64,000 nt of DNA from contig VLTN01000009.1 in the NCBI GenBank assembly GCA_008330645.1, positions 248,001-312,000 on the forward strand. Direction: 5' to 3'. The position numbers and the translations under genes were made by a program. This document shows, one piece after another, positions 1 to 9,291 of the stretch. Numbering within the stretch: the first letter of the stretch is position 1; every line of letters starts with the position of its first letter. Origin of the DNA: Cafeteria roenbergensis (taxonomy: Eukaryota > Sar > Bigyra > Bicosoecida > Cafeteriaceae). A model generated the notes under the pieces. The model saw only the letters and a list, made by a program, of their open reading frames with translations, was not told the origin of the DNA and ran no database searches.

Positions 1-2629
1 CCCCGGAACGGATCAGACACTTGAGGCCGACTGCGGAGCCGTGCGGCAGAGGATGCGCGCCCGGGGGGGCCCTTTCGCGCCTGCGCAGTGGTGGGCGGAG
101 AGCCGGTGCCAGATGCCGCGGCGCGAGTCCTGGTGGACGACGCTTCCGTGCTGCGGCTGCGGCGGGGCGGCGTTGGATCCTCGAGAAGGCGCCGGGCCGC
201 GGCGGCCAAGTCGCGGTGGCGGGCGAGCACTTGGAGCGTCGCCGGGGGAGAGCCTGGGTTTGGGCTCGTGGACCCACGAGAGCGACGAGCGTGCCCAGAC
301 GAGCGGCGGCGCGCTGGCGAGGTGCCTGCGCTGCGGGCGCCAGAGGCGTGCGCTGTCTCGGTGCCGCGGAGGCGGGGCTGCCGCCGCCTGTCCAGGTTCT
401 CGGCTGTAGGGAGGATCCGCGAGCTTGCAGGGGATGCGGCAGCGGCCACGCCGCGCCGCCGGACAGCCAGGCCGGTTGCGGGCGCTGCTCCGTGCTGTGC
501 CGGCTGCTGGTTCACGCTCGGCCCGAACGAAACCCCCGCGAGCCGGGCGGAACCGGAGAGGCTGCCTGGCCCACGTCCTCGGGAAGAGGTCCCACCAACA
601 CGACGGGAAGCCGCGGGGCTGTGGGGCGCTGGCGCAGGGCCGTTTCCGGCCAGCCCTCCGCCCGCGCTTGAACCGCGTGCAAGGCCGCCGGCTTCGCGGG
701 AGGAGCGTATGCCGGCGGGCGACAGGCTCAAGGGCAGCTCCGAGGCGGGTGGTGACGTGGGCCTGGCCAGGGCCGAGTCGTTCGCTGCGGGGGAGGCGCG
801 GGCAGGGCTTGCTTGCTCGGAATCGGCGGTCTCGATGGCGGGCGACGGCTGGCCGCCAGGTTGGCCGGCGTGGCCAGAGGCGGCCTGCGAGGTGGGAGGC
901 GAAGCGGCGCCTGCACCATAACCTAGCTTAGCAGCTGTGCCGGCTCCTGGGGCCGAAGGCGTCCTCGCGGGGCTGTGAGTCAGCGGACGGGGCCTCCGGC
1001 GGGACGACCTGCCGTTGGCGCCGGCGCCACCGGCCATGCTCGACCCTGCCGACGACGACGGCCGCGATCCGGCCATGGTTGGCGTGTCTGGCCACGCCTG
1101 CTGCGCCTGAAGGCGCGCCTGCACGGCCGGGGAGGGCGGCAGCGACGCCAGGAGGGACGCGACAAGAGCGCCCGCTCCCCCGCCTCCGTTTGCGTCCCAA
1201 GACCCCCCTGCTGCCGCGCGTTGCCAGCCCCGAAGCAGCCCCGCCGAGTGGGAGGTCCCCAAGCGGGGAGAGGCGTCCAGAGCAGCTGGGCTGCCGTGCA
1301 GCGTGGCCGAGACGGATCGTGCCACGCCGGCACCGGGACTTGCCTCGCCAGCTCGCCCCCCCTGGCCGCGCGGGCTGCCGAAAGGAGCAAGCCGCGCCTC
1401 GGACAGGAATGCGCTGTCCTGCGAGGCGCCTGGAGACCAGCGAGCGGCGCCGCCGAGGCCACGGCTTCCGGCGCGCGCACCTTCGGCCGAGTCGGCAAAG
1501 GAACGCAACGACACTGAAGGGGGTGCGCGGGGCGCCCGACTCGACCCCGGCCTAGTCGTCGCCGAGGGCCCTGCACCGTGCACGGTGCTGGGTGCGCCGG
1601 GGGTCTCCGCGAGTGAGGTTGTGGAGGCCTTGCGCTTTGCAGCGAGCTGCGCTCTCGCTTGCCTGCGCTGCGCTTCGTCCACGGCAGCAGGGCCGCCAAA
1701 CAGCGAGTCCAGTCCGTCGTATGGCAAATGCCCCGGGCCTTCCTCACCGCCCTCTCGCGGGGGCGGCTGGGAAGGCAACGGGAACGACATTGCAAGATCG
1801 ACTGTCGGCTTGCCCGCGGGCTGGTGCCGCGCCAACTTCAGCCAGTCCGCTGGCGTCGGGTGCTACAGGGGCTTGCAGCAAGGGGCTACGCACGGGGGGA
1901 AGGGCTCCCAGCAGACCAGCCTCGCAACGCCCGGTGCAGGCCTGCGGGCAGTCCCAAGTTCGCCTGTGACTTGCTCCGCCGCGGCAGAGTCGGGTTGTCT
2001 GACACCCCCGCTCTGCTTCCAGCGGTGCGCGAGGCGTCTGTCGCAGGCGCCTGTGGAGCGCACTGGTGGGCTGTCGCGAGCATGCCGTTGGGTTCTCGCG
2101 TGGCTTCGTGCGGTGGCCCTTCGGCCAAACGACGAGCGCGTGGCGCTTCTGCGGGCTTGGCGTCGTACTGCCCCGCAGCCGCACCCCGATGCTTGCGCAG
2201 CAACAGTTTCGCGCCAGGTCCACTGTCCGCAATTCATTCAGCGTCAGCCCCGTGAGCACTTGGGCACCCACACATGCTCACAGTGTGCGCCGGACCCCGG
2301 CGTGGTTGGGGGGCAAGCAATGCGAGCGCGCCGGCACGGAGCTCATGCGACCGTTCTGCATCGAGCGCAAAATTTCAGTCTCGTGGCAGAAGCTGTCGAG
2401 GCTGTGCACCGAGCCTCGTGGCAGCCGGACCAAGCATGCCCCCCAGAGAGGGCAGCACGAGCCTCAGCACCCAGTCCAGCCACACCCGCGCACCTTCGCT
2501 GCGACGGGCAGCGGCGCCGGCGCCGGTGCCAAAGAAGGCGAGGCTGGCTCTGCCAGCAGCCGTCGCCTCAAACAGGCCGAACTGGCGCAGCGTGCCCCGG
2601 GTCACTCACGCGGATTTGAGGCAGGAAGC
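1..2629. other. gene-poor 2.6 kb at the left edge, no supported gene
   Basis: Open frames of 200-440 codons exist on both strands, but this is expected at such high GC because stop codons are rare. None of the translations shows a recognisable domain. They are rich in Arg, Cys, Pro and Ala in a way typical of GC-rich non-coding DNA, and no frame joins another through the GTGAG...GCAG splice pattern used elsewhere in the window. The right end must hold the promoter and 5' UTR of the TPR gene starting at 2630. A poorly conserved gene, a long non-coding RNA or the end of a gene outside the window cannot be excluded. Confidence 0.5.
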
Positions 2630-3774
2630 ATGTCCCAGGCCGCGGCGCAGACCAAGAAGCTGTGAGCAGGGGCAACCAGCAGCGCGCCCGAGACGCAAGG
2701 CGCGGCAGCAGCGCGAGTCTGGGCGCGAGGTCACTGCTTTGTTGATGCTGCTCGGCACTGCGCCCGCGGCGACCACCCTGGCCGGCGACGCGAGAGGACA
2801 CCTGGCGTGGCTTGCGGGTGTGGAGGCCGCGCCGCTTGCCCGCGAGCTCCCGGTCCTGGCGGCAGATTTCCGGCTGGCGTGCGTGCCACGCGTTGCTTGG
2901 CTGCGCCGTCGCGAGGTGAACGAGGCGCGTGCTGCCGTGCGTTGGCGAGGCATCGCGTGCCTCACGTGTTCTGCAAGCCGCCCTTTTTCCTGCTGTGTGC
3001 TTGCGCAGCGCGGGCAACGAGGCGTTCAAGGCCCGGGACTACGAGACGGCGGTGGCTCGCTACTCCGAGGCCATTGACCTCTACGACGGCGACCACACCT
3101 TCTTCTCCAACCGCGCCATGGCCCTTATGGCGCTCGAGCGGTACGAGGAGGCGGCCGCCGACGGCAAGCGCTGCATGGAGATCAACCCTGGGTTCATGAA
3201 GGGGTTCCACCGCCACGCGTCGGCGCTTGTCAAGCTTGGCCGCTTCGCCGAGGCCGTGCGCACCTGCGAGATCGGTCTCACGACACACAAGGGCAACGCT
3301 GACCTCGCAGCCGTGCTGGATGAGGCCCGCGCCGCCCTCGCTGCCGAGGCGCACGCCGCCAAGGCCGGGATGAGCCGCGCTGAGCTGCTCAAGACCCAAG
3401 GCAACGACTTGTTCAAGGCCGCTCGGTTCGAGGACGCCATCCCCAAGTACACCGAGGCGCTCGAGGCATGCGAGAGCCTGTCTTCGGACGTCGCCGTGGC
3501 CATCCTGAACAACCGCGCCGCGTGCAACCAGCAGCTGTCCAACTTCGGCGCCGTGGTCGACGACACCACCGTGGTGCTGGAGTCGCAGCCCCGCAACATC
3601 AAGGCACTGCTCCGCCGCGCCCTCGCTTTCGAGGGCCTCGAGCGCTACCGCGCCGCCCTCAACGACGTGCGCCAGGTCCTCATGGTGGACCCCAAGCACC
3701 CCGTGGGAAACCAGCTGCAGCACCGCCTCGGCCAGACGGTCAGCACGCTCAAGTCCCTGCGCCCCACTCACTGA
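2630..3774 (+). CDS. dual TPR-domain co-chaperone (Hop/TOM34-like)
   Basis: Two exons, 2630-2661 and 3009-3774, with a 347 bp intron (GTGAGC...GCGCAG), give 265 residues. The start was chosen because exon 1 encodes MSQAAAQTKKL and joins in phase to AGNEAFKARDYETAV, the usual first TPR helix. There are two three-repeat TPR domains, about residues 8-115 and 150-262. Both keep the five-residue carboxylate clamp that grips the EEVD tail of Hsp70 or Hsp90: in domain 1, K10, N14, N45, K75 and R79, with the same spacing as Hop TPR1; in domain 2, K..N in LLKTQGNDLF, N in LNNRAA, and K..R in NIKALLRRA. Role inferred: cytosolic adaptor between chaperones. The two-domain layout and length are closest to TOM34, but Hop fragments and other TPR co-chaperones are alternatives. 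It ends tail-to-tail with the MBOAT gene. Confidence 0.85.
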
Positions 3775-4291
3775 TTGCGTGCGCGCATGCGCATCGGCCC
3801 CCCTTCACACCACCCGCCCGTGATGCTGCGCTTCGCCGCAGGCTGTGTGCGTGTCCTCGGTGGAGGCAAGTCCGTGTGTGTGTGTGTGTGTGTGTGGGCG
3901 TGTGTGTCGCGTCCGCTCCCGCTTCGAACGCCTCGCCCTCGTGCTGTCACCGACTGCTGGCACTCTGGCGAAGCCACGTGGTTTCCTCTTTCGCTCCCTG
4001 CTTGAATGGCGTGTCTCGCGTGGCCTTCGGGGATTGCGCGCCAGCGCAGGTTGCAGGGCGAAGGTGGGCGAGTTTGGGAGCTCGGGACGGAGGCTCCCAG
4101 ACACAGTCACAAGCCAGTCTAGTTCCCAGCTGCTTGCCAGCGTGGCCAGGGAGGAGGGGGGCGCGCCGGGAGGGCAGGGGTGCCCGGCCGGGAACCATCA
4201 CGTCCGCGCCGGATTGCGCGTCGCGTCGGGCGGTTGGCGTCGCCTCGCCCCCCCCCCTGCGACGGCGGTCGTGCGAGCCCTCGCTTCCAGC
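3775..4291. other. convergent intergenic region, TPR and MBOAT 3' ends
   Basis: This 517 bp gap lies between two stop codons on opposite strands, so it should carry both 3' UTRs and polyadenylation signals. Its only distinct structure is a GT dinucleotide run. No open frame here resembles a protein family. Confidence 0.6.
3873..3896. repeat. (GT)n microsatellite
   Basis: About twelve uninterrupted GT units, followed by a further short GT run to about 3908. It lies about 100 bp past the TPR gene stop, probably in its 3' UTR. Confidence 0.9.
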
Positions 4292-6465
4292 TCACTCGGT
4301 CTTGGCCTTGGCGGTCTTGGCCTTGGGCACAAGGAAGGGGAGGATGATCGAGGCCACGATGCAGATGAGGATGTAGACGTGGGCGAAGTAGTAGGTGCGG
4401 CTGAGGAGCTGGAGGCCGCGGGTGAGGTCAAGGAGCATGAAGGGGGCCATGAAGTAGTTGAGGAGGCCGACGACGAAGAACCAGCGGACCATCCAGCCGA
4501 TCGGGCCGAGGTAGCCCCACTGCTTTGCGGAGCCGAAGACGGCCTCGAGGAAGCCCTTGATGGGGGCGTGGGCAGCGGTCATGGCCGGCACGGCGACGGC
4601 CATGACGGGCAGGGAGAGGAAGTAGCCCGGGAACACGCCGTGCCACAGGGCGGAAACGACAAACGTGGCATGGTTGTTGAAGCCAAAGGCGGTGGGCGCC
4701 CGCTTGAAGATGCTCTCGGCGAGCCAGGCCTGGGTGTGCTTGTTCCACTGGTTGATGGCCGTCTTGTACTCGGTGGCGGTCTCAACAGCGACGGGATCGA
4801 TGTTGTTGGCCTTGGCAAAGGCGTTGAAGTGGTCGCCGGTGGTGAGCGCCTCGACGGGCTTTGCCTTGGAGGAGTCGGCCTCTGCCACCCAGGCCGGGTC
4901 CAGACCCAGGCCGGCGGTCGCGCTGGCGCCCTCGGCCACGATCCAGGAGCCGTAGTACTGCAGGCGCACGACGAGCTGGATCAGGGAGAGCCAGCCCCAG
5001 GTGATGGCAACCGACACGACGGGGTGGGTGACGGTGTCCGCGCCGCTGACCACGTTGGCGAGCCAGGTCACAGTCTCGTTGTCAGCAGGGAAGAAGCTGC
5101 TGATGGTGGCGCGAGCGAGGGTGGTGTCGAAGAGCGAGTCCACGGGGAAGAAGCCAGATCCGATGGAGAAGAGGGCCATGAGGACGACGCCGAAGGCGAG
5201 GCCGAACAGGGCGCGGGGAAGGCTCCACGCGGAGGCGAGGCGCTTGGCCTGGGCCTTGCTGAGCGGGCTGGGCTTGCCGTCCTTGATGAGGAGGCCGTCC
5301 TGGGCGATGGTGTAGACGGAAAAGTCAAAAGCGGGGCCGGCCATGGCGGTGGTCGGGTTGAAGCAGTAGCCGAGCACGGCGTGGATGGACGGCACGAAGC
5401 TGAGCGCGCGCGTGAGCCGGCCGATGGCCGCCTTCTTTGCGAAGAGGGCCTTCTTGGGCTTGCCGTCGGTGTTGGCGGAGGCCTGAGCCTTGAGGCCCTC
5501 GAGGTTCCCGGCTCCGTCGGCAACGGCGAAGCACAGGTGAGCCAGCTTGAGGAACATCACCATCTGAGCCGCGCAGTCGTCCAGGCCCACCGCGGAGGCG
5601 CCCGCGCGCACGATGTGGCGCGAGAACATGATGTCGAAGGCAGCCACAGCGGCGACGACGGCGAGGACGGTGGCGCCGGTGCCCTTGATGAGCGAGGCGA
5701 GGAGGAGCAGCACGTACACGATGCAGACCGAGGCGGCCAGGAGCATCCAGGGCGCGCCGAAGACAAAGGCACACGCCACCATGCCGTTCACAGCCAGCCA
5801 GATGTGACGTGCGATGCCGCGGGGCAGGAAGGCGTTCACGAGCCCGACGAGGTAGGATGCGAAGAGGCACACGATGAACTTGCCAGTGACGCTCCCCAGG
5901 GCGCTGGTGACTGCGGACACGAAGGCGCAGGGCCCCGGCGAGCGGCGGGCAGCGGGGGAGGTGGAGCGGAGGCGCGCGGCAGATGGCGCGCAGCAGCGCA
6001 GGCGATGCCGCCACGGGCAGCAGCCGCGGCCCGCGAGGCGGGAGGGTGCTGCGGCCAGACTTGGGGTGAGGCTCCGCGAGCCGGAAAGCAAGGCGTCCAA
6101 TCGCGCCGCTCGCGGGCCAGCCGCGCCGCCCCTCGAGCCCTCATTGCGCGGGCGACTGGGTCCTGACGCAGACCCGGCGGCTGGCGGGTCAAGCGCGCCG
6201 GCGCAGAGGAGTCGATGCCTGCACGTGGCTCAGCGCGCCGGGCCGCCCCAGCCCAGGGGCACCGGGCACGGCGGCACAGGCGTCCCTGGCAGGCGGGCGG
6301 GGCGCGTGCAGGGCGTCGTGGGCCTGCGCTGGGCGCCGTCTCACCGGGCGCGAGCGCCTCCTCAGCCACGTCGAAGTGCAGCGCCTTGGCGATGGGGTCA
6401 TGGTACGGGCTGAAGATCGCCGAGGCGTTGACGGCTCCCTGCCAGGAGTAGTAGGTGAGAGCCAT
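4292..6465 (-). CDS. MBOAT family lysophospholipid acyltransferase
   Basis: Two exons, 6345-6465 and 4292-5910, flank a 434 bp intron (GTGAGA...CCGCAG) and give 579 residues. Exon 1 encodes MALTYYSWQGAVNASAIFSP and joins in phase to VTSALGSVTGKFIVCL. Many hydrophobic segments mark a polytopic membrane protein, presumably of the ER. The two MBOAT catalytic residues are visible: Asn about 430 in INQWNKHTQAWL and His about 464 in SALWHGVFPGYF. Their spacing of about 35 is normal for the family. An upstream FNPTTAMAGPAFDF segment corresponds to the conserved block of LPCAT3 and MBOAT1/2-type enzymes. Expected reaction: transfer of an acyl chain from acyl-CoA to a lysophospholipid (Lands cycle). 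Headgroup preference cannot be read from sequence. The C-terminus is Lys-rich (PKAKTAKAKTE), unlike a classical KKXX retrieval signal. It shares a 241 bp divergent promoter with the next gene. Confidence 0.88.
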
Positions 6466-6553
6466 GCCAGGCAGCCTCGGGGCAAGTGGGCCGCCGAGCT
6501 CGTCAAGCTCGCCCGGCTTGACCAGAAAATCGAGTCACGGATTTCACGCGGCA

Positions 6554-6614
6554 GCCAGCTCTGCAGCTCCGAATATGCGGCGGAACAGCAAATATTCGGT
6601 GCTGCAGAGCTGGC
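6554..6614. repeat. 23 bp inverted repeat in divergent promoter
   Basis: The left arm is 6554-6576 and the right arm 6592-6614, with 15 bp between them. The arms match at 22 of 23 positions. Each arm carries GCCAGCTCTGCAGC at its outer end and GAATAT at its inner end. It could be a binding site for a dimeric factor serving both genes, or a cruciform or hairpin. Confidence 0.85.
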
Positions 6615-6622
6615 AGGGGGGC

Positions 6623-6644
6623 AATTGCGCGCGCGCGCGCGCGC
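6623..6644. repeat. (GC)n tract
   Basis: A run of alternating G and C after CAATT, about 18 bases, 60-80 bp before the start codon at 6707. It is probably in the 5' UTR or core promoter. Confidence 0.75.
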
Positions 6645-6706
6645 CATTCATGTGCCGCCGCTGCCCGCACACCGCGCCTGAGACTGCGCAGGCTGCGAGA
6701 GAGCGT

Positions 6707-8944
6707 ATGCTTGCTGCCGAGAGCCCAGGCAGGGTCAAGCGGCCGCGGAGTCTTTCGCCCGATTCCTTGTTTGCCGGCGCCGAGGGCAGGAGGCGGAAAT
6801 TGATGGCGTGCGGAGGCGGGCGCCGCGGTCCCTCCCTTGCGACGGCTTTCGACACTATTCTGGGCCAGCAAGTGGGTCGCGGTCGTGCGCCCAAGCGGCC
6901 GCTGGAGGAGGTCTCGTTTCCGTGGCCAGATTGCGACGAGGCCGAATGTTCTGCGCGGGCTTCTGCGGTGTTCCCGCCGGGCGGGCTCCACGGCCGCGCG
7001 GAGGCAACGTCGGACCGGGCGCGGGCGGACTTCCCCTCCCGCAGCTCCAGGGGTCTCCGCCGTGGAGCGGGCGGCCGCGGGGCGGAGGCCTCGAGCGGAA
7101 GCGAGCGGGCCGCGTGGCACGGCGGAGCTGCGGCTGCGGCCCCCGCCAGGTTCGACCCCGAGGCCGTGGCCGCGGGGATCGCTGCAATGTCGATCAACGG
7201 CCCGGGCCCCAAGCGATCGCGCAGGTCGGGGGCCGCAGACGCGGGCGCGGCGCGCGTGGGAGGCGACGCCGTGCCAGCTGTGCAGAGAGCCGGCGCGTCG
7301 TCTGACGCCCACGCAGCGGCTGCAGCGGCCGATGCGCCGCGATGGATCTGGGAGAACGGGCGTCTCGTGGACGCGCGCCAGGCGGCCTTCCCAGGCGCGT
7401 GTGACGGGGTCCGCGACGCAGGCGCAGGCGCGCTCGTCGCGGTGGGAAGCGGCTCCGCGTCCGCGCGAGCTGCGCTGCGGCGCCTAGCGGCCATTGTGGG
7501 CCCCATGCTCCGAGACCCGCAGGCGGCGTGGGCCGCCTGGGCACGTGGCGACGGCGGTGGAGTGACCGAGGCAGTCACGAGGGCCGGGCTCGGCGCCCTG
7601 CAGCGGACGCAAGACGAGGCCGTGTCAGCTGCCGCCAGCTCCCTCGCTAGCCGCTGCGCCCTGATCCTGCATCCTACCAAGGCGACCGGCGAGGTGTCCC
7701 TCCGCCAGCGCCTCGTGGCGCTCTGCAGGAAGCTCGACGTCGACCCGCGCGAGCTCGGACTGTCGACGTCTGCTGCGGACCCACGCCTCCCGAGCGCGCT
7801 CCCCTCCGCAGTGGCCGCGGTCGTGGCGGCGCTGGAGCGATCTGCCGCTCCTGCCGAGGAGGAGGCTGGGACTGCACCGAGGCCGGCCCCGGCCAGCTCG
7901 TGGCCCGCTCGTGCGTTCACCGGCTTTTCGCCCGCGAGCGCTGCTGCGGCCCAGGCCGCCAGGCCAAGTGGCGGCAGCGGAACCACCGCCTTCGCTCCGT
8001 CCGCGGCGCCGGCGCCCGCTGGCGCGTTTGGCTCGTCCTCGTCGGCCGGGGCGGGCTCCGGGGGCTCGTCCGCCTCGGGGGCGCCGGCGCTGCCGGAGTC
8101 GGCGGCGTTTGCACCCCAGCTGGGCTTTGCTGCGGCCATGGCGCCTGCGACTCGGGCGGCCCTCGGGGCGTCCGCAGGGTTCACGATGCCTCAGCTGGCG
8201 ACCGCTGGCGCGGCGGTAGCGGCAGCCGCGGCGGAGCTGGACGACGAAGACATCGACGTGGACGGCGACGATGTGGTTGAGCTGGGACGCTCGCGGCCGG
8301 GTCTGGAGCGGCGGCGGGAGCTGTTGCGAGTGGCAGTGTCGCTGCTGCTGGCAGCAGAGGCCGCAGCAGCGGCAGATCTGCGGTCGGCCCAGCACGCGCC
8401 GGCCTCTGGGGAGAACTCGCTGTCATTTGACGCCATGGCGGCGAGCGCATGGGGCGCGTCGGGGGCGCAGACGGCGGATGGCACGCCCACTGCCGAAGCC
8501 GTTGACGCTGAACAACTCCACAGCCCCGTCCAGCGCCCGGGCCAACAGCCCTACCATCAGGCTTGGGCGCCTGCCCCGAGTGGCCCCTGGGCGGTGGGCA
8601 GCCAGCCCGTTGGCGACCAGCAGCCGGTGAACTTTCGCCGCCAGCCCGCGTTTGGAGGGAGCTTGCCCTCAGGAGCTGCTCCTTTCGGGGCTGCAGTCGC
8701 CGGCGGCGGCGGTGGCGGCGGCGACGACGACGATGATGACGACGACGACGATGACATTGACGACGACGACGACTTTGGCGACGATGCCGACGCCGCCGGG
8801 CGTCGCGGAGGCCCTGCCCCGTGCGCCTTCTCGCAGGCTGCGACCTCCATGTCGGAGGCTTGCGGCGGGTCCAGGGTGACCGTGTTCAGCCCCGACGGCG
8901 GGCGCGGGGCCTCTCACCCGGCCGGCTGGCAGCGGTTCGGCTGA
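6707..8944 (+). CDS. hypothetical disordered protein with basic N-terminus and acidic tract
   Basis: A single exon of 745 residues. I chose ATG 6707 because it opens MLAAESPGRVKRPRSLSPDS and clears the shared promoter. The product is not recognised. Visible: a basic, Ser/Pro-containing N-terminus that could be a nuclear signal (VKRPR, and later PGPKRSRR); an Ala-rich, probably helical stretch around residues 215-370 with WIWENGRLVDARQAAF at its start; a Gly/Ser/Ala-rich low-complexity half with a few FG dipeptides (GAFGSS, QPAFGG, APFGAA); and an aspartate run near residues 672-695 encoded by GAC/GAT repeats at about 8723-8782. Nuclear localisation is inference. The acidic run in this frame and the plausible start favour this strand over the long open frame on the opposite strand. 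Confidence 0.55.
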   Translation: MLAAESPGRVKRPRSLSPDSLFAGAEGRRRKLMACGGGRRGPSLATAFDTILGQQVGRGRAPKRPLEEVSFPWPDCDEAECSARASAVFPPGGLHGRAEATSDRARADFPSRSSRGLRRGAGGRGAEASSGSERAAWHGGAAAAAPARFDPEAVAAGIAAMSINGPGPKRSRRSGAADAGAARVGGDAVPAVQRAGASSDAHAAAAAADAPRWIWENGRLVDARQAAFPGACDGVRDAGAGALVAVGSGSASARAALRRLAAIVGPMLRDPQAAWAAWARGDGGGVTEAVTRAGLGALQRTQDEAVSAAASSLASRCALILHPTKATGEVSLRQRLVALCRKLDVDPRELGLSTSAADPRLPSALPSAVAAVVAALERSAAPAEEEAGTAPRPAPASSWPARAFTGFSPASAAAAQAARPSGGSGTTAFAPSAAPAPAGAFGSSSSAGAGSGGSSASGAPALPESAAFAPQLGFAAAMAPATRAALGASAGFTMPQLATAGAAVAAAAAELDDEDIDVDGDDVVELGRSRPGLERRRELLRVAVSLLLAAEAAAAADLRSAQHAPASGENSLSFDAMAASAWGASGAQTADGTPTAEAVDAEQLHSPVQRPGQQPYHQAWAPAPSGPWAVGSQPVGDQQPVNFRRQPAFGGSLPSGAAPFGAAVAGGGGGGGDDDDDDDDDDDIDDDDDFGDDADAAGRRGGPAPCAFSQAATSMSEACGGSRVTVFSPDGGRGASHPAGWQRFG

Positions 8945-9291
8945 TCCTGGCTTTGGCGGCAGCGAGTGTCCCCGCTGAGCGCCGCGCCTAAGCGGCTTGT
9001 GACTTTTGTGGCAGTTTCGCGCCCTCGGGGTGCTGGCCAGCGGCCTGCAACGGCTTTGCGTGAGGGGATGCTGGCTCAGCGGAAACGAACGATTCTTGCG
9101 CAGCGCTGTGACCGCTTGCAGGGCGCCGCAGTCGCACACCCAGACTCTCGTTCCAAGCGCAAGCAGAATCGACGGTCAGGGCACGCCGAGAACGCACTCG
9201 ATGCAGCCATTCGAGCCACTGACGCAAGCAAAGAAAGCGGCGGAGGGGAAGGGGAGGCGGTGGCGAGGCGCCAACGCGAGGGGCCAGGAGG
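8945..9291. other. convergent intergenic region
   Basis: 347 bp between the stop codons of the 6707 gene and the WD40 gene. No motif or coding signal was seen; it should hold two 3' UTRs. Confidence 0.6.

Larger units (their letters stand above)
6466..6706. promoter_or_regulatory. divergent promoter between MBOAT gene and 6707 gene
   Basis: Only 241 bp separate two start codons on opposite strands, so this must drive both genes. It contains an AT-containing inverted repeat (6554-6614), rare in this GC-rich sequence, and a GC dinucleotide run. Confidence 0.7.

Noticed and set aside
1303-2619. 438-codon plus-strand frame
   Set aside because: No domain, Arg/Ala/Pro/Cys-rich, no plausible splice partners and a length expected by chance at this GC content.
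3845-6166. 773-codon plus-strand open frame opposite the MBOAT gene
   Set aside because: Its translation is Gly/Glu/His-rich with no hydrophobic core. The minus frame carries the MBOAT catalytic motifs and membrane helices, so this is the complement of a GC-rich coding strand.
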